This document shows positions 29,717-41,820 of a DNA stretch of 64,000 nt, piece by piece (position 1 is the first letter of the stretch; each line of letters starts with the position of its first letter). This DNA is from Neocallimastix lanati (nom. inval.) (lineage: Eukaryota; Neocallimastigomycota; Neocallimastigomycetes; Neocallimastigales; Neocallimastigaceae), in the NCBI GenBank assembly GCA_016946835.1, contig JACVTC010000103.1, positions 353,501 to 417,500 on the forward strand, given 5' to 3'. The translations under genes were made by a program, and so were the position numbers. A model generated the notes under the pieces. The model was given only the letters and a program-made list of their open reading frames with translations. It did no database searches and was not told the origin of the DNA.

Positions 29717-32700
29717 ATGGAAATCCAATTTATAAGAAATCAGAATTTCATTCTAAGAGGTTCAAGGTGCCACGGTATACCAATGGAGAATACGAAACTA
29801 CTCTTTATCCGCGGACTTCGATCTTGGCCAGAAATCAAAATGAGAAGACATTTAAAGAAAACTCTGAATGAATTAAATGATAAGGTTTTATCAGTTAAAC
29901 GTATTGCTAATTTTAATGATGCATTCTTTAAAATTAAAATAGTAGGTAATGAAGAAGAATTAACATCTATTACTGATTGTATTGTTAATAGTTTCAAACG
30001 TGCTTCAATTAACGTTATTAATTGTAGCAAAAGGAATCATAAATACAGTTTTTCTTCACTCAAAAGGAAACATTTTGCCTTATCAGAAAAAGTGAATTCA
30101 TCTTATAATATCAACTTATTCACTACTTCAAATTCAAATGTAGATTCAAGTCAAAATTCAAATTCAAGTTCAAATACAGATTCATGTTCAAGTTCAAGTA
30201 CAAGCTCAAGTTCAAGTTCAAGTACAAGTTCAAGTACAAGCTCAAGTTCAAGTTCAAGTACAAGTTTAAGTACAAGTTCAAGTACAGGTTCAAGTTCAAG
30301 TTCAAGTCCAAGTTCAAGTACAATTTCAAGTTCAAGTTCAAGTTCAAGTTCAAGTACAAGTTCAAGTACAAGTTCAAGTTCAAGTTCAAGTTCAAGTACA
30401 AGTTCAAGTTCAATTTCAAATTTATGTTTAAATTCAGTTTCAAGCTCAGATTCAAATTCAAATTTCAGTTCAATCAATTATAATAATTCCAATAATATTA
30501 ATAACACTCATATTAATAATAATACAGTTAAAGAATTTTCTCTATGTGTCAGTTGGAATACTAATGGATGGAACTTTGATAAAAAAGACAGTGTTAAATT
30601 CTTTATTTCATTGTACAAACCACTTTTCTTATGCTTTCAGGAAACAGGAAATGGTTCAGGTTCTAGCAGTAAATATCCATGTCGAGTATCATTAAAAAAC
30701 TACAAACATTTCTTCAAAAAAGCTAATAATGAAATTCCCGGTAAAAGAGGTCTTTATATTGGGTTTCATAATTCTTGTCAAGCCTCTCTTGAAAACAACA
30801 CTTATGAGTATATTATTTCCTTGTATACTTATAATTTTTGGAATTTCACTAAATGTTCTATTGGTAATGTGTACGTACCTCATAGTGGCCATAGCCTTCA
30901 TGCTAGAGCTGCTAGAATTGAAATATTGTCTTGGTTAAATAGTCACTCTTCTCATCCTTCAATGTTGGTTGGTGATTTTAATTTACCTACTGAGAAATTA
31001 AGTAATTTGCTCTCTAAATTTAGTAATTGGAAAATTCTTCCCTTATGGGGCTCCCCAATTTCATGGAGTAGAGGTAATAGAGAATCTGATATAGATCATG
31101 CGATTGTCAATGATCATATGTTAGATTTACTTTCATATGGTACTTTTATTGACTTTCCCCCCATTTCGGATCATAAACCTTTATTAATAAAAGGTAAATG
31201 TTTTTCATCAGTTAATTCAGATAATTCTTTCTCTCTGCCTAAAAAGACAGTTAAATGGGATAGATTAAAATGTATAAATGAAAAAGAATCAATTTTTGAC
31301 AACAACTATTTTAGTGTATTAGAGGAAGTGATTCCAGATCCTAATATTAGTATTGATGATATTTCTAAGAAATTTATTTCAACTTCATTCAATATTGCTA
31401 AGGAACTTAATATCACGTCAATTTCAGAAGTTCGAAAATCTTTTTTTCATATGTCGCAGAAAATATTTAATTTGCAAAAACTCAAAATGAAATTATATAA
31501 ATCCATTAAAAGAAGAGGTTCTTATCATAATTTAGATGAATTTGAAGAATTAATTGATAAATATAATAGAATGTGCAAAATTATTCATCATATGTGTAAT
31601 ATTTATAGGAAAACTGAATACCAACATTGGATCAATACAGGATGTGAATATATGAAATCTCATAACCCTAAGAAAGCTTGGAAATGGCTTAAAACAACAG
31701 CAAAAGTAGATAAATTTAAAAATATGTCAAATTCTCCAGTAAAGGACAAAAATGGTAAACTAGCTACTTCTACTAAAGAACAGTTAGAAGTATGGCACAA
31801 TCACTATAAAAAACTTGCTTCAAGTCATTCTGATATCAATAGTGCATTAATCGAATGGTCTAATAAATTTTCCAATGGAACAATCAGGTATACGAGACAC
31901 AATGAATGGGATATAAATCAAGACATCAGTATAGAAGAAATTAGAGAAGCAATTTTAGCTACTCCAAATTATAAAGCTTCAGGCCCGGATGGAATTTCTA
32001 TTGAATTTTATAAAGCTTTAATTCCTCCGGAGGACGAAAATTCAGTAAATAATTCTTCTTCTGGTTTAAATTGTTTACAGAAGATATACTCAAGAATTTG
32101 GAATGGAGAATTTCCTAGCTCTTGGAATGAAGCAAGTATTATATCTATTCCTAAAAAAGGAGATGATCTATCTGATTGTGACAATTATCGAGTATCTCTC
32201 TGATTAACAATGGTATTAAACTCATTTCGAAAATAGTCTCCAAAAGAATTTCGGAATATGGACTTAAAAATAATTTTATTAGGCCAGAGCAATTTGGATT
32301 TCGTACAAAAGAAGAATGTGTTAGTTTATTTATTTCAATTCGAGAAATTTGTCAAAGGCGTAAAAATGATAATAAAGAAACTTACCTTGCTTTTCTAGAT
32401 TTAAAAAAGGCATATGATTCTGTTCCAATAGGTAATATTTTATATAAATTAGATGCTTTAGGTATTAGAGGTAAATGTTATCAATTTATAAAAAATCTAT
32501 ATTTGACATCCAAAGCTAGTGTTAAAATTGATGATCAATATTCGGAATCTTTTAATATTATGAAAGGAGTTAGACAAGGTTGTCCACTATCACCAATTCT
32601 TTTCAATCTTTTTATTAATGACATTTTTAATGATGTTTCAGAACTTGGAATTCCTTTAGGCGAATCTAGATGTTGTGGTGGACTCTTTGCAGATGATATT

Positions 32701-34197
32701 GTTCTATGCGCACCGTCAAGAACTAAGTTGAAAAAAATGCTTAAGAAGGTAAATGAATGGGCTAAATTTAATATGATGAATTTTGGAATTAATAAGTGTG
32801 CAACGATGGTGATTCGACCAGACACACCTCTTTTTCAAAATAAAAGAGATCCTACTTTTTATCTTGCTGGTCAACCAATTCCAATAACTAAATGTTATAC
32901 CTATTTAGGTATACCATTTGATAAAAGCTTATCGTTGAAACCTATTATTAAATTACTTAACTCTAAAGTAACTAAAGCTCTCTTTTCTGTTAGTAAATTT
33001 CTTTCAAATTCCAAAATTCCTATTCCATTTAAGAAGATTATAATTAACTCTTATGTACTTAGTAAAGTCTCTTACTTTGCACCTTTACTTGGTTCGAATA
33101 AAACGAGAACAAATAATACTCAGAAATTAATTAATAAAGGATTAAGATGGATTGCAGGTATACAAAAAGCCAAATCATTTATTAATGTATATTCTATTTC
33201 AAAAGATTTACATATTCCTCCATTGTCAGCTAAGTGTGCTTTGTCTCAGGTCAAATGTTTTGATAAATGGAAAAATTCAAATTGTATTATTTCCTATTTA
33301 GTTAATAATATTCCAAAATCTAGAAAATATACATGGACAAAAGAAAGTAGAACTCTTAAACGTAAACTAGAGAAAAGAGGTAATAACGATAATAAAATCA
33401 AGGATTTTTATTGGAAAAGAGATATGAAAATCAATTCTATTAAAGCTGAGTTTTATGACAAAAACAAATTCGAAGAAACATCAAAATTTATAAAACTTTG
33501 TTATGACTATCCTGATCTTTCATATGGTTTCTATTGGCTATTGAGAGCACGAAGCGGATATAGATTAGATGCTAGAATTGCTAAAGCTGCAAAAATAGTG
33601 GACCAAATGTGTCCTAATTTTTGTCCCTGTTGTAAAAGTAATAAACAATGGATAAGTCATTGGTTAATTGATTGTCCCTTTTTCAATCATACTCGTAGTA
33701 AAGTTAATGATAAAATTTTATTTTTATATAATGCTTTTTACCGTGGCAACCTAACAAATGATATTATTAATAGTAATAATGATAATAGTAATAGTAATAA
33801 TAGTAATAGTTATAATAGTAATAATAATATTAGTAATAGTATTTTTAGTAATGTTAGTAATAGTATTGAAAATAATGTGTATATTGATTCTAGTGTGTGT
33901 GAAAAAGTGTTTAATTTCCTTCTTGGAGGTCGAAGTATTAATAACAGTACAAGGGAATGGAAGGATCTATTTAAGTGCCAGATGAAATCAGGTGCTTATT
34001 CTGATACTCCGTTCTTAGTGGTTACTGCGGCACTTCTCCAATCGATTATACCTATTGCTATTGGCCAGCAATGGTCTTTGTTCAATAGGTTCAAATCGAA
34101 TCGTACTACTACTACCAAGAGCGTCAATGCTGAAGAAACAGTAAGACAGGCCAGCAGGGCTAGCGCAACCAATGAAGATCATAATTTTGTATCTTAA
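29717..34197 (+). pseudogene. LINE polyprotein (ORF1-like part, AP endonuclease, RT), one frameshift
   Basis: About 1490 codons in two overlapping frames, 29717-32203 and about 32196-34197. Residues 1-95 are a charged N-terminal domain; about 135-250 a Ser-rich region from a TCAAGT/ACAAGT hexamer expansion; about 279-490 an AP-type endonuclease (SWNTNGW, QETG, VGDFNLP, DIDHAIVND, SDHKPL). RT starts near 750 (KASGPDGISIEFYK), continues after the break with LDLKKAYDS, QGCPLSPILFN and the catalytic FADD, and ends with a C-rich CPCC...H...DC motif. At 32191-32196 the first frame ends N-Y-R-V-S-L-stop where the family has N-Y-R-x-I-S-L; one lost G in CGAG(G)TATC explains it. The copy is therefore probably dead unless this is an assembly error. 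Confidence 0.93.
30130..30470 (+). repeat. Hexanucleotide expansion coding for poly-Ser/Thr
   Basis: Long array of TCAAGT and ACAAGT units inside the LINE coding frame, giving alternating Ser-Ser and Thr-Ser residues. All six frames stay open here, producing spurious antisense ORFs of Leu/Asn and Glu/Leu repeats. Confidence 0.92.
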
Positions 34198-34429
34198 AAT
34201 TATGATTAACATTGCGAAGTCAAAGTTAATTATTATACTTCAGTATAATAATGCCCTTGTGAAGTCTTACAAATATTAATTAAATGAAACTAGAATATAT
34301 TATACCATTATTTTATTTTTATTTTGTGTTTTATTTTTTGTTTATTTTTTTATCTTTTTTTTTTTTATTATTTTATTACATGTATTTTATCAAATATTTA
34401 ATTAATAAAGATGAAACAAGTTTGCTGCC

Positions 34430-34470
<41 letters not shown>

Positions 34471-34473
<3 letters not shown>

Positions 34474-34662
34474 TAATACAGAAATAATATTAGAAATAGA
34501 AATAGAATAGTGATAGTAATAGTGAAATAGTAACAATAATAATAATAGTAATAATAATAATCCACAAAAAAAAAAAAAATATATATATATATATATATAA
34601 ATTTACTAAAAGATAGAAGTTAATCTTCGATTGGAATATTAATTTTTCTAAATTTTATCTTT
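34471..34662. other. Spacer between the two LINE insertions
   Basis: Holds the right copy of the 13-bp target duplication, then AATAGTAAT-type repeats and a TA dinucleotide run (34578-34600). No gene. Confidence 0.6.
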
Positions 34663-34675
34663 TCCCTGAATTTCA

Positions 34676-35451
34676 CTTTTTCAATCATACTCGTAGTAAA
34701 GTTAATGATAAAATTTTATTTTTATATAATGCTTTTTACCGTGGCAACCTAACAAATGATATTATTAATAGTAATAATGATAATAGTAATAGTAATAATA
34801 GTAATAGTTATAATAGTAATAATAATATTAGTAATAGTATTTTTAGTAATGTTAGTAATAGTATTGAAAATAATGTGTATATTGATTCTAGTGTGTGTGA
34901 AAAAGTGTTTAATTTCCTTCTTGGAGGTCGAAGTATTAATAACAGTACAAGGGAATGGGAGGATCTATTTAAGTGCCAGATGAAATCAGGTGCTTATTCT
35001 GATACTCCGTTCTTAGTGGTTACTGCGGCACTTCTCCAATCGATTATACCTATTGCTATTGGCCAGCAATGGTCTTTGTTCAATAGGTTCAAATCGAATC
35101 GTACTACTACTACCAAGAGCGTCAATGCTGAAGAAACAGTAAGACAGGCCAGCAGGGCTAGCGCAACCAATGAAGATCATAATTTTGTATCTTAAAATTA
35201 TGATTAACATTGCGAAGTCAAAGTTAATTATTATACTTCAGTATAATAATGCCCTTGTGAAGTCTTACAAATATTAATTAAATGAAACTAGAATATATTA
35301 TACCATTATTTTATTTTTATTTTGTGTTTTATTTTTTGTTTATTTTTTTATCTTTTTTTTTTTATTATTTTATTACATGTATTTTATCAAATATTTAATT
35401 AATAAAGATGAAACAAGTTTGCTGCCGTTAAAAAAAAAAAAAAAAAAAAAA
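34676..35451 (+). mobile_element. 5'-truncated LINE copy (3' end only)
   Basis: It matches 33678-34453 of the full-length LINE at a constant offset of 998, with one visible coding change (A to G, Lys to Glu, at 34959) and a 1-base difference in a T tract. It ends in a poly(A) tail of about 22 bases and is flanked by a perfect 13-bp duplication TCCCTGAATTTCA (34663-34675 and 35452-35464). 5' truncation is the usual outcome of target-primed reverse transcription. It carries the last 172 codons only. Confidence 0.96.
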
Positions 35452-35570
35452 TCCCTGAATTTCAAATGAAATATTTTATGGATATGAAAAAACGTTATGA
35501 AAATTTTTTTATAATTAGCAAATATTGTCTAATATCAAATAGGAATATAAACACTGTTATGATAAAGATT

Positions 35571-35589
35571 AAAGTTCGCAATAATGGCA

Positions 35590-35620
<31 letters not shown>
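35571..35620 (+). repeat. Poly(A)-ended retroposon tail, copy 1
   Basis: AAAGTTCGCAATAATGGCAT followed by a long A tract. The same block with small changes recurs at 35714-35798 and, inverted, at 47259-47290, each directly followed by A in its own orientation. This suggests the 3' end of a short retroposon. Its 5' end cannot be placed; similarity may begin near 35560. Confidence 0.55.
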
Positions 35621-35625
<5 letters not shown>

Positions 35626-35713
35626 AGAGGTCCTTTCATTCTTTAAACTTTCAACTTTTTTTTTTTTTTAACTAATTATTATTATCATTATTATTGTTGT
35701 TGTTGTTGTTTAG

Positions 35714-35736
35714 AAGTTAAAGTTCACAATAATGGC

Positions 35737-35798
<62 letters not shown>
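35714..35798 (+). repeat. Poly(A)-ended retroposon tail, copy 2
   Basis: AGTTAAAGTTCACAATAATG, then GCATGTGT and about 55 A. It differs from copy 1 at a few positions. Confidence 0.55.
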
Positions 35799-35800
<2 letters not shown>

Positions 35801-36586
35801 AACTTATTTAAACAAATGAATTAGTATAAGTCTCTCAATTTATATATATATATTATATTAAATACAACAATTAAAATAAATACAAATAATATAAATATTA
35901 ATAATTAATGAAAGAATATATTTATATTTATTAGATTAAACAATATTGAATTAATTTAATGGATTTTTTTTTTTTTTTTTAAAAAAAAAAAAATTTATTG
36001 ATAATTTTTGTAAGAATTAATTTAATTATAAATTTTATATTATCTTTGAATTTGCAAGACTACTTTTATTAATAAAATAATAATTATAACTAAACAGTCG
36101 CTATAATTTTTTTTTATGTTTATGGACCATTAAAAATTTATAAAAATCATAATAAATATAAATAAAAAAAAAAGTTATTTTATGAAAAAAATATATATAT
36201 ACAAATAATAAATGAAAGATTGCAATCTTTAATTTTTTATTTTTATTTTTGTTTTTATTTTATTATATTTTATTTTATTTAATTTATAACAATTTTCAAA
36301 TTTATATTATAAAATTGTAAATTTGTGTTTTATATTTTTAATTCAAATTTCAATTTTTATTATGTAAAAATTACTTGTATAATATATATCTAATAATGAA
36401 AAAAAAAAAAAAAAAAGTAACAATAAATATTAAAATGTTTTTAACATTTATATAAATTATTCCCAAGTTTCTGATTTAGTAAATTATACTATATATATAT
36501 TTTTTTAAATTTTATTTTATTTTATTATATTTTATTTTAGTTTATTTTTAACATTATAATAATAGGGCTCCATATCTTTAAAATTT
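35799..36586. other. Gene-free A+T spacer
   Basis: No coding signal on either strand. Near 36545-36595 lies the probable 3' UTR of the minus-strand gene that follows (GGGCTCC at 36567-36573 is the only G+C-rich spot). Confidence 0.5.
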
Positions 36587-36922
36587 TTAAATATAATACT
36601 CAGGTTCTAAGAGAAGATTGTATTTTCCTTGGCTACTTGAAGTAGAATTTAAATCATTACAAACACTTTTTTCATTTTTAGTATTTTTATAGTTATTTTC
36701 AAGGCATTCTTCATAGGAGGGTAATATTTCAATTTTCGTTGAATGTGTATCCTGTTCTTCGTTTGATAATGGTGCATATCTATATCTTCTTTTTATATCA
36801 ATTAATTGACAATAAATTTTATATGTTTTACATGTTAAATTTAACAAAACACAAAAAGTGAGTAAAATTAATAAGAAAGGAAGAAGCATAATGAACACTT
36901 CTATAGTAAGATGGTAAGACAT
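36587..36922 (-). CDS. Small single-pass membrane protein with LPxY-type tail
   Basis: 111 residues, unrecognised family. A short N-terminus precedes one strongly hydrophobic segment (about residues 8-30, IEVFIMLLPFLLILLTFCVL). Then comes a basic flank (IKRRYRYAP), which predicts a cytosolic C-terminal tail of about 70 polar residues. The tail contains APLSNEE and LPSYEE; LPxY/PPxY is the recognition motif of Rsp5/Nedd4-type WW domains, so it could be an adaptor or cargo of that ubiquitin ligase, which is inference. Composition is much less A+T-biased and the frame ends in a normal stop, so I take it as a gene. The ATG at 36922 sits after an A-rich leader. An upstream intron cannot be excluded. 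Confidence 0.65.
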   Translation of the reverse strand: MSYHLTIEVFIMLLPFLLILLTFCVLLNLTCKTYKIYCQLIDIKRRYRYAPLSNEEQDTHSTKIEILPSYEECLENNYKNTKNEKSVCNDLNSTSSSQGKYNLLLEPEYYI

Positions 36923-36933
36923 TTTTATTTTAT

Positions 36934-36971
<38 letters not shown>

Positions 36972-38430
36972 TTTAAAATTAAACTGAATAAAAATTATAA
37001 TTAAAATAAAATAAAAAATAATATAGTCTTTTAACTTTTTTTTTTTTTTATATTATTTTCTATTTCTATAAATTTATTTCTATATATATATATATATATA
37101 AAAAAATAATAAGAAATAAAAGAAAAATATATATATTAACTTCAAATACTCTATTATTATTACAATATATAATTTATAATGAGTATTTATAATTTTTTTT
37201 TTTTATTTTTAAAATTTTGTCTTTAAAAATTTATAAGGGTTTTTTTTTTTTTTTTTTTTTTTTTAAAGGACTTCAAATATTAAAATTATTTTTTTAGGAG
37301 TTTTTTTTTTTTTTTATCATCTATATAATATAAAATAGTTAATATTATATATTATATTATTAAATGATTAATATTCAATTTGAAATTATTAATAATAATT
37401 ATTTTATTTTATTTTATTTTTATTCTTTTTTTTATTTATTATTGGCAAATGCTTAACAAATAAACATTTATTTTTAAATGATTAACTTTTTATAAATTTA
37501 TTATAAATTGATTATCTCTTTTTAATTGGTAAAAATTAAATAGATGAATAATTTATTAATAAATAAATAAATAAATAAATATAAATAATAAATGTAAATA
37601 ATAAATGTAAATAATAAATGTAAATAAATAAATATAAAATTATAGGATAAATATATAATCAATTAAAGTAAAAAGATGGAATGAAACGGATAAATAACAC
37701 ATTATTTTATTTTGATTAAATTATATTGAATGATGCATTTCACCATGAGGCTTTACATGATATATGACAAAGTTTTGTTTTATTTTTGTAATGTATATGG
37801 CGTATTATCTTTTTATCTTTTTTATAAATAAATTCATTATAACGTAAGCAAATAAACATAGAAGGTTAAAATATATATTTTTTTTTTTTTTTTTTTTCTT
37901 TCCTAAAACTTTTATTTAAACATTTTATTTTTAAAAAATATTTTTTTAATGATACTTTTTCATAATAATAATTTTTTTATTTATTTCTATGAATATTTTT
38001 TTTCATATTTTTAAGATACATAGACCTTTTTAATTTTTTAAATAAAAAAATTTTTATATAGATCAAATTTTTTTTAAAGATTTCAAAGAATATTTTATTT
38101 TTTTTTAAATATATATATATATATTTATATATTAATGAAAATTTCAGAAAATAATTTATTTTTAAGGAAAAATTTTTTGAATGGTTGCATTTCACAATGT
38201 GACGTTCATATTGTTGTAATTTAATTATAATTTTTTTTAATATTTTATAATACAATTATATATAAATATATAAATTAATAAATAAACAATAATCAGATTT
38301 AGAAATAAATATAAATATGTTAAAAAAAATAAAACGTTATTAAAAAAAAATTATTTTCTTTTCTTAACTTTTTAGAAACAAAAAAGACTAAATAATTAAT
38401 ATTTATTTATTTATAATAAATAATTAAATT
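36923..38430. other. Gene-free A+T spacer
   Basis: Homopolymer and TA-rich DNA. A minus-strand frame at 37977-38255 is Lys/Ile/Phe low complexity and not credible as a gene. A TAAATAA repeat is at about 37545-37635. Confidence 0.5.
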
Positions 38431-38433
38431 TAA

Positions 38434-38760
38434 AAGTTTAATTCCATCGGATATAAAACCTAAACGTATATTCAATGAAGTTTCAAAAGAAATGAGATTT
38501 ATATGTTCTGAATATAACACAATTTAATCTTCCAATTCCTATTTCAAACAAATATTATTATTTATGAAATATAATGTAAAGATATATTTGCTGATGGTAC
38601 TTTCTTATATTGCTCTTAAATTTTAGTTATCAAGTCTTCATTACTAGAATTTATATATTAAAAATTTAAATAGTGTTTATACTATTACTTTTTTTTTTTT
38701 TTTTTTTTTTTCGATATTAAAAAATAAGGAACAAACTACTTATGAGATGTTATTTGAAGA
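38434..38760 (+). pseudogene. MULE (Mutator-like) transposase remnant
   Basis: Translated pieces, broken by stops and shifts: IKPKRIFNEVSKEM and RFICSEYNTI (38448-38527), KDIFADGTF (about 38577-38603), and TTYEMLFEEI (38730-38762). These correspond in order to a MULE transposase: the linker after a FLYWCH finger, the DxxF-type DGTF segment at the start of the catalytic domain, and the segment after it. The first piece is clearly homologous to the minus-strand fragment at 51720-52079 (IKRKYDEISQGLGLICPRYN). No intact frame remains. Confidence 0.7.
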
Positions 38761-38929
38761 AATAATAATAAAAAAAAATACTAAAAATATACCAACAATA
38801 CTATAATTACTTCAAAAAAATTTTTTCCATTATGATATGGAAAAAGAAATATCTAATGCAGCTGAAAATAATATTAAAATTAATTATTATTATATATATA
38901 TATAATTATTTAATAATATTTCATTTTTA

Positions 38930-39240
38930 AAGTTTTAAAGATATATTTTTAAAATTTTTAATCTAACCTAATTCAATCAATTTTTTTTTTTTTTTTTTTT
39001 TTTTGGAATAAATTTTAATAATTAATATAGATTTGTATAACAGAATTTTAGTGATCATTATTCATTTTGTCATATCATAATTATTTATTTTACTTTTTTT
39101 TTTTTTTTATTTTTTTTTTTATTTTTTAACAATTTCATTTTAAAAAATTTTAATCATAATTCAAAGATATCATTTCTATTACTTTTTTTTTTTTTCATTT
39201 GTAACAATATTTCAATACTATTTTGGTATGAAAAAATTTT
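38930..39240 (-). pseudogene. Possible MULE carboxy-end remnant, inverted
   Basis: The DNA here resembles 51140-51430 (shared CTAACCTAATYCAAT, ATTTTGTCAT/ATTTTGTGTCAT and CATAATTCRAWGAAATCATT blocks). On the minus strand it gives VIEMISLNYD, matching RNDFIELWL in the other copy. Heavily decayed and interrupted by poly-T. Confidence 0.4.
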
Positions 39241-39244
39241 TTTT

Positions 39245-40072
39245 TAATATATAATTTTATTTATTCATTTTATTTAAATAAATAATATACTATTTAGAAT
39301 ATTTAGCAAAACATAAAATTAATATTGCTTCAAAAATATTTAATTTACCTTATCTTGTTAATAAAAACATGTTAACATAACATTTACAATTCATAATAAA
39401 AATTGTGTTTTTTAATATAATAGTTTTTTAAAAATTCTTCATCAATTATTATTATTAATAATAACTTAATTATAAAATATTTATAAGCTTTGTTCTTTAT
39501 ATTTCAATAATAAATATACACAAATAAATACTATGTACAAATTTTAAAATTCATCCTATTTTTATCAACAAAAACTACCTTTAAATTTTAATATAAAAAT
39601 TAAATTATATGCATATTATATATATGTTATGCCCTATTATATATAATAATATATACGTTAAATATTATTAAATTCATACACAATTATTTTTGCTAAGTTA
39701 TTCTATAGAAATACATTTATACTACATTATAAAATACGTTAATATATATAATAGAATTTATATTACCAATAATATTCAAACAAGTAATATTATACCTTAA
39801 ATAAATATATAAGTCTTCCTAATAAATTAATAATAAAAACTACTTTGTTAATCAAAATTTTAATATCTCTAATAAATAATAAATAATAAATAATAAATAA
39901 TAAATAATAAATAATAAATAATAAATAAATAATAAATAAATAATAAATAATAAATAATAAATAATAAAAAAAGAATAGAAGGAATTATTGCGGATATTAA
40001 TATAAATAATTCCATTTGAATATTTGTTAAATATTAAAAAATTTTTTAAATTTAATTTATTTTCACTTTTAT

Positions 40073-40111
<39 letters not shown>

Positions 40112-40676
40112 TTTTATATTTTATTAATTACAAAGGATTAGTATTTTTATTTTAAAACGAAATAGTAAGAATTGAAAAAATAAATAATTAGTAAATAAAT
40201 AAAATAAATAAAATAAATAATATATATATATATAAGTAATTTATTAAAAAAAAAAAAAAAAAAATAAATAAAATAAAATAAAAAATAAAAAAAAAAAACT
40301 AAAAACACTTCAAATGTTAAAAAAATTAATATTATGTTAATTTTAATTACTTTTTAAAGATTTAAATTAATTATATGTATTAGTTTTATTTTATTTTACA
40401 TTTTTTTTTTCTATTATTAACTGGATTGTTTGTATTTATTCATTAATATTTATATATTTTTTTATAATTTCTTTTTTTTTAATTTAATAATATAATGTAA
40501 AATTTTGAAAATATTTTTTATAGTAATTATATTTAAAATTAAAAGCAAAGTGACTTTCTTTTCATTTTAATAATTATATGTTGATTTTTTTTTTTTTAAA
40601 AAAAAAAAAAGTTTTATTTGATGCATTTTATTTTCATCTTACTATTATTTATTATTATTATTTATTTATTTATTTT
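39245..40676. other. Gene-free A+T spacer
   Basis: Includes a TAAATAA array at about 39870-39968, an (AAT)n run at about 40075-40108 and A tracts. Positions 40560-40676 are the 3' flank of the acetyltransferase gene. Confidence 0.5.
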
Positions 40677-41273
40677 TCAATTTGATGAATTTATCGTTTT
40701 AATTTTTCTAATAAATTTTGCTGGAACACCACCAACAATAGAATTTGGTGGAACATCCTTTGTAACAACAGCGCTAGCAGCAACAATTGAATTTTCACCA
40801 ATAGTAACACCTTGAAGTACTGTGGCGTTAGAACCAATCCAAACACCTTTTTCAATATGAATTGGTTTTGGAATGAGATTACCTCTATATCTTGGATCTT
40901 CAACATGATTTAAGGTAGCTAAAACAACATTGTGACCAATAAGAACATTATCTCCAATATAAATACCACCTTGATCTTGGAATTTACAACCACTATTTAT
41001 AAAAACTTTCTTACCAACATGAATATTTTTACCACAGTCTGATTGGAAAGGTGGGAAAAGACCAAAAGTTTCATCAACTTCTTGACCAATAAGTTTAGAA
41101 AATAGTTTTCTTAATTCTTCTTGTGAACAATATTTATTATTCATTTCGGCAGTAATTCTTTGAGCTTGATCACTATAGTAATGGCAACTGAAGCCCATGT
41201 CACTATTAATATCAACGGTTTTACCACTATTAAAATAGTCTAAAAATTCTTTAAGCTCAAGCACCTTTGGCAT
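40677..41273 (-). CDS. Maltose/galactoside-type O-acetyltransferase (left-handed beta helix)
   Basis: 198 residues, the full length of the family, with no intron. It transfers acetyl from acetyl-CoA to a sugar hydroxyl. Residues 12-65 form the helical N-terminal Mac domain ([20 protein letters not shown] is family-like). From about 82 to 185 hexapeptide repeats of the left-handed beta helix run ([44 protein letters not shown]). His123 in ATLNH is the expected catalytic base, and [11 protein letters not shown] is the usual C-terminal signature. The family is mainly bacterial; together with the lack of introns this suggests horizontal acquisition, a known trend in gut fungi. The exact acceptor sugar cannot be told. 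It stands alone, with no neighbouring sugar genes. Confidence 0.93.
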   Translation of the reverse strand: MPKVLELKEFLDYFNSGKTVDINSDMGFSCHYYSDQAQRITAEMNNKYCSQEELRKLFSKLIGQEVDETFGLFPPFQSDCGKNIHVGKKVFINSGCKFQDQGGIYIGDNVLIGHNVVLATLNHVEDPRYRGNLIPKPIHIEKGVWIGSNATVLQGVTIGENSIVAASAVVTKDVPPNSIVGGVPAKFIRKIKTINSSN

Positions 41274-41820
41274 TTTTAATTAATTTTATTTTTTTATTTT
41301 ATTTTATTTTATTTTATTTTTTTTAATAGAAATGTATTTTTAAAATTAAAATTAAATAATATGAAAAAAAAATAAAAAAAAAAAAAAAAAAAAAAAGATA
41401 TTTAATTATTTATATATTTATTTATTTATTTTCGGTTATTATTTCCTTTGTATGAAAAAATAGTTTTGAGATTATGTAATTGTATATATGTATATATCAT
41501 TGTATATATTATTGTATATATTTGTATATTGTATTATTTTTTTTTTTTAAGGTTAAATAAAAAAAAAAAAAATTAATAAAATTTAATATATTTCTATTTC
41601 TATTTCTATTTATGTATTGGTATTGTACATATTAAAGTAATATATAAATTTATATATATATATAAATATATAAAAATTTTATTACTATTAATTATTATTA
41701 TTAATTTTTTTATAAAGGTAATTAATTAATCTAGTGTAATATATATATATATATTTTTTGAGATACTTCATATTTAAAATAAATAAAAAAAAAAATTATT
41801 ATTTATTTATTGTTATTTCA
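41274..41820. other. 5' flank of the acetyltransferase gene
   Basis: TTTTA and A tracts, TATATA runs. Nothing specific seen. Confidence 0.45.

Larger units (their letters stand above)
29060..34470 (+). mobile_element. Full-length APE-type LINE retrotransposon
   Basis: 5.41 kb from CCCGAGCAGGGGTGTACTCG to a 37-base poly(A) tail, flanked by a perfect 13-bp target duplication TACTAATACAGAA (29047-29059 and 34471-34483). The 5' untranslated part is 657 bp and is far less A+T-rich than its surroundings. It has one long coding unit (endonuclease then reverse transcriptase) with a single frameshift, a 3' UTR of about 235 bp, and no LTRs. It is classified as a non-LTR element with an AP-like endonuclease. 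The intact duplication and nearly identical daughter copy next door show recent movement. Confidence 0.95.

Noticed and set aside
30123-30483. Antisense frames of Asn-Leu, Glu-Leu and Lys-Phe repeats
   Set aside because: Shadows of the TCAAGT hexamer array in the LINE coding sequence.
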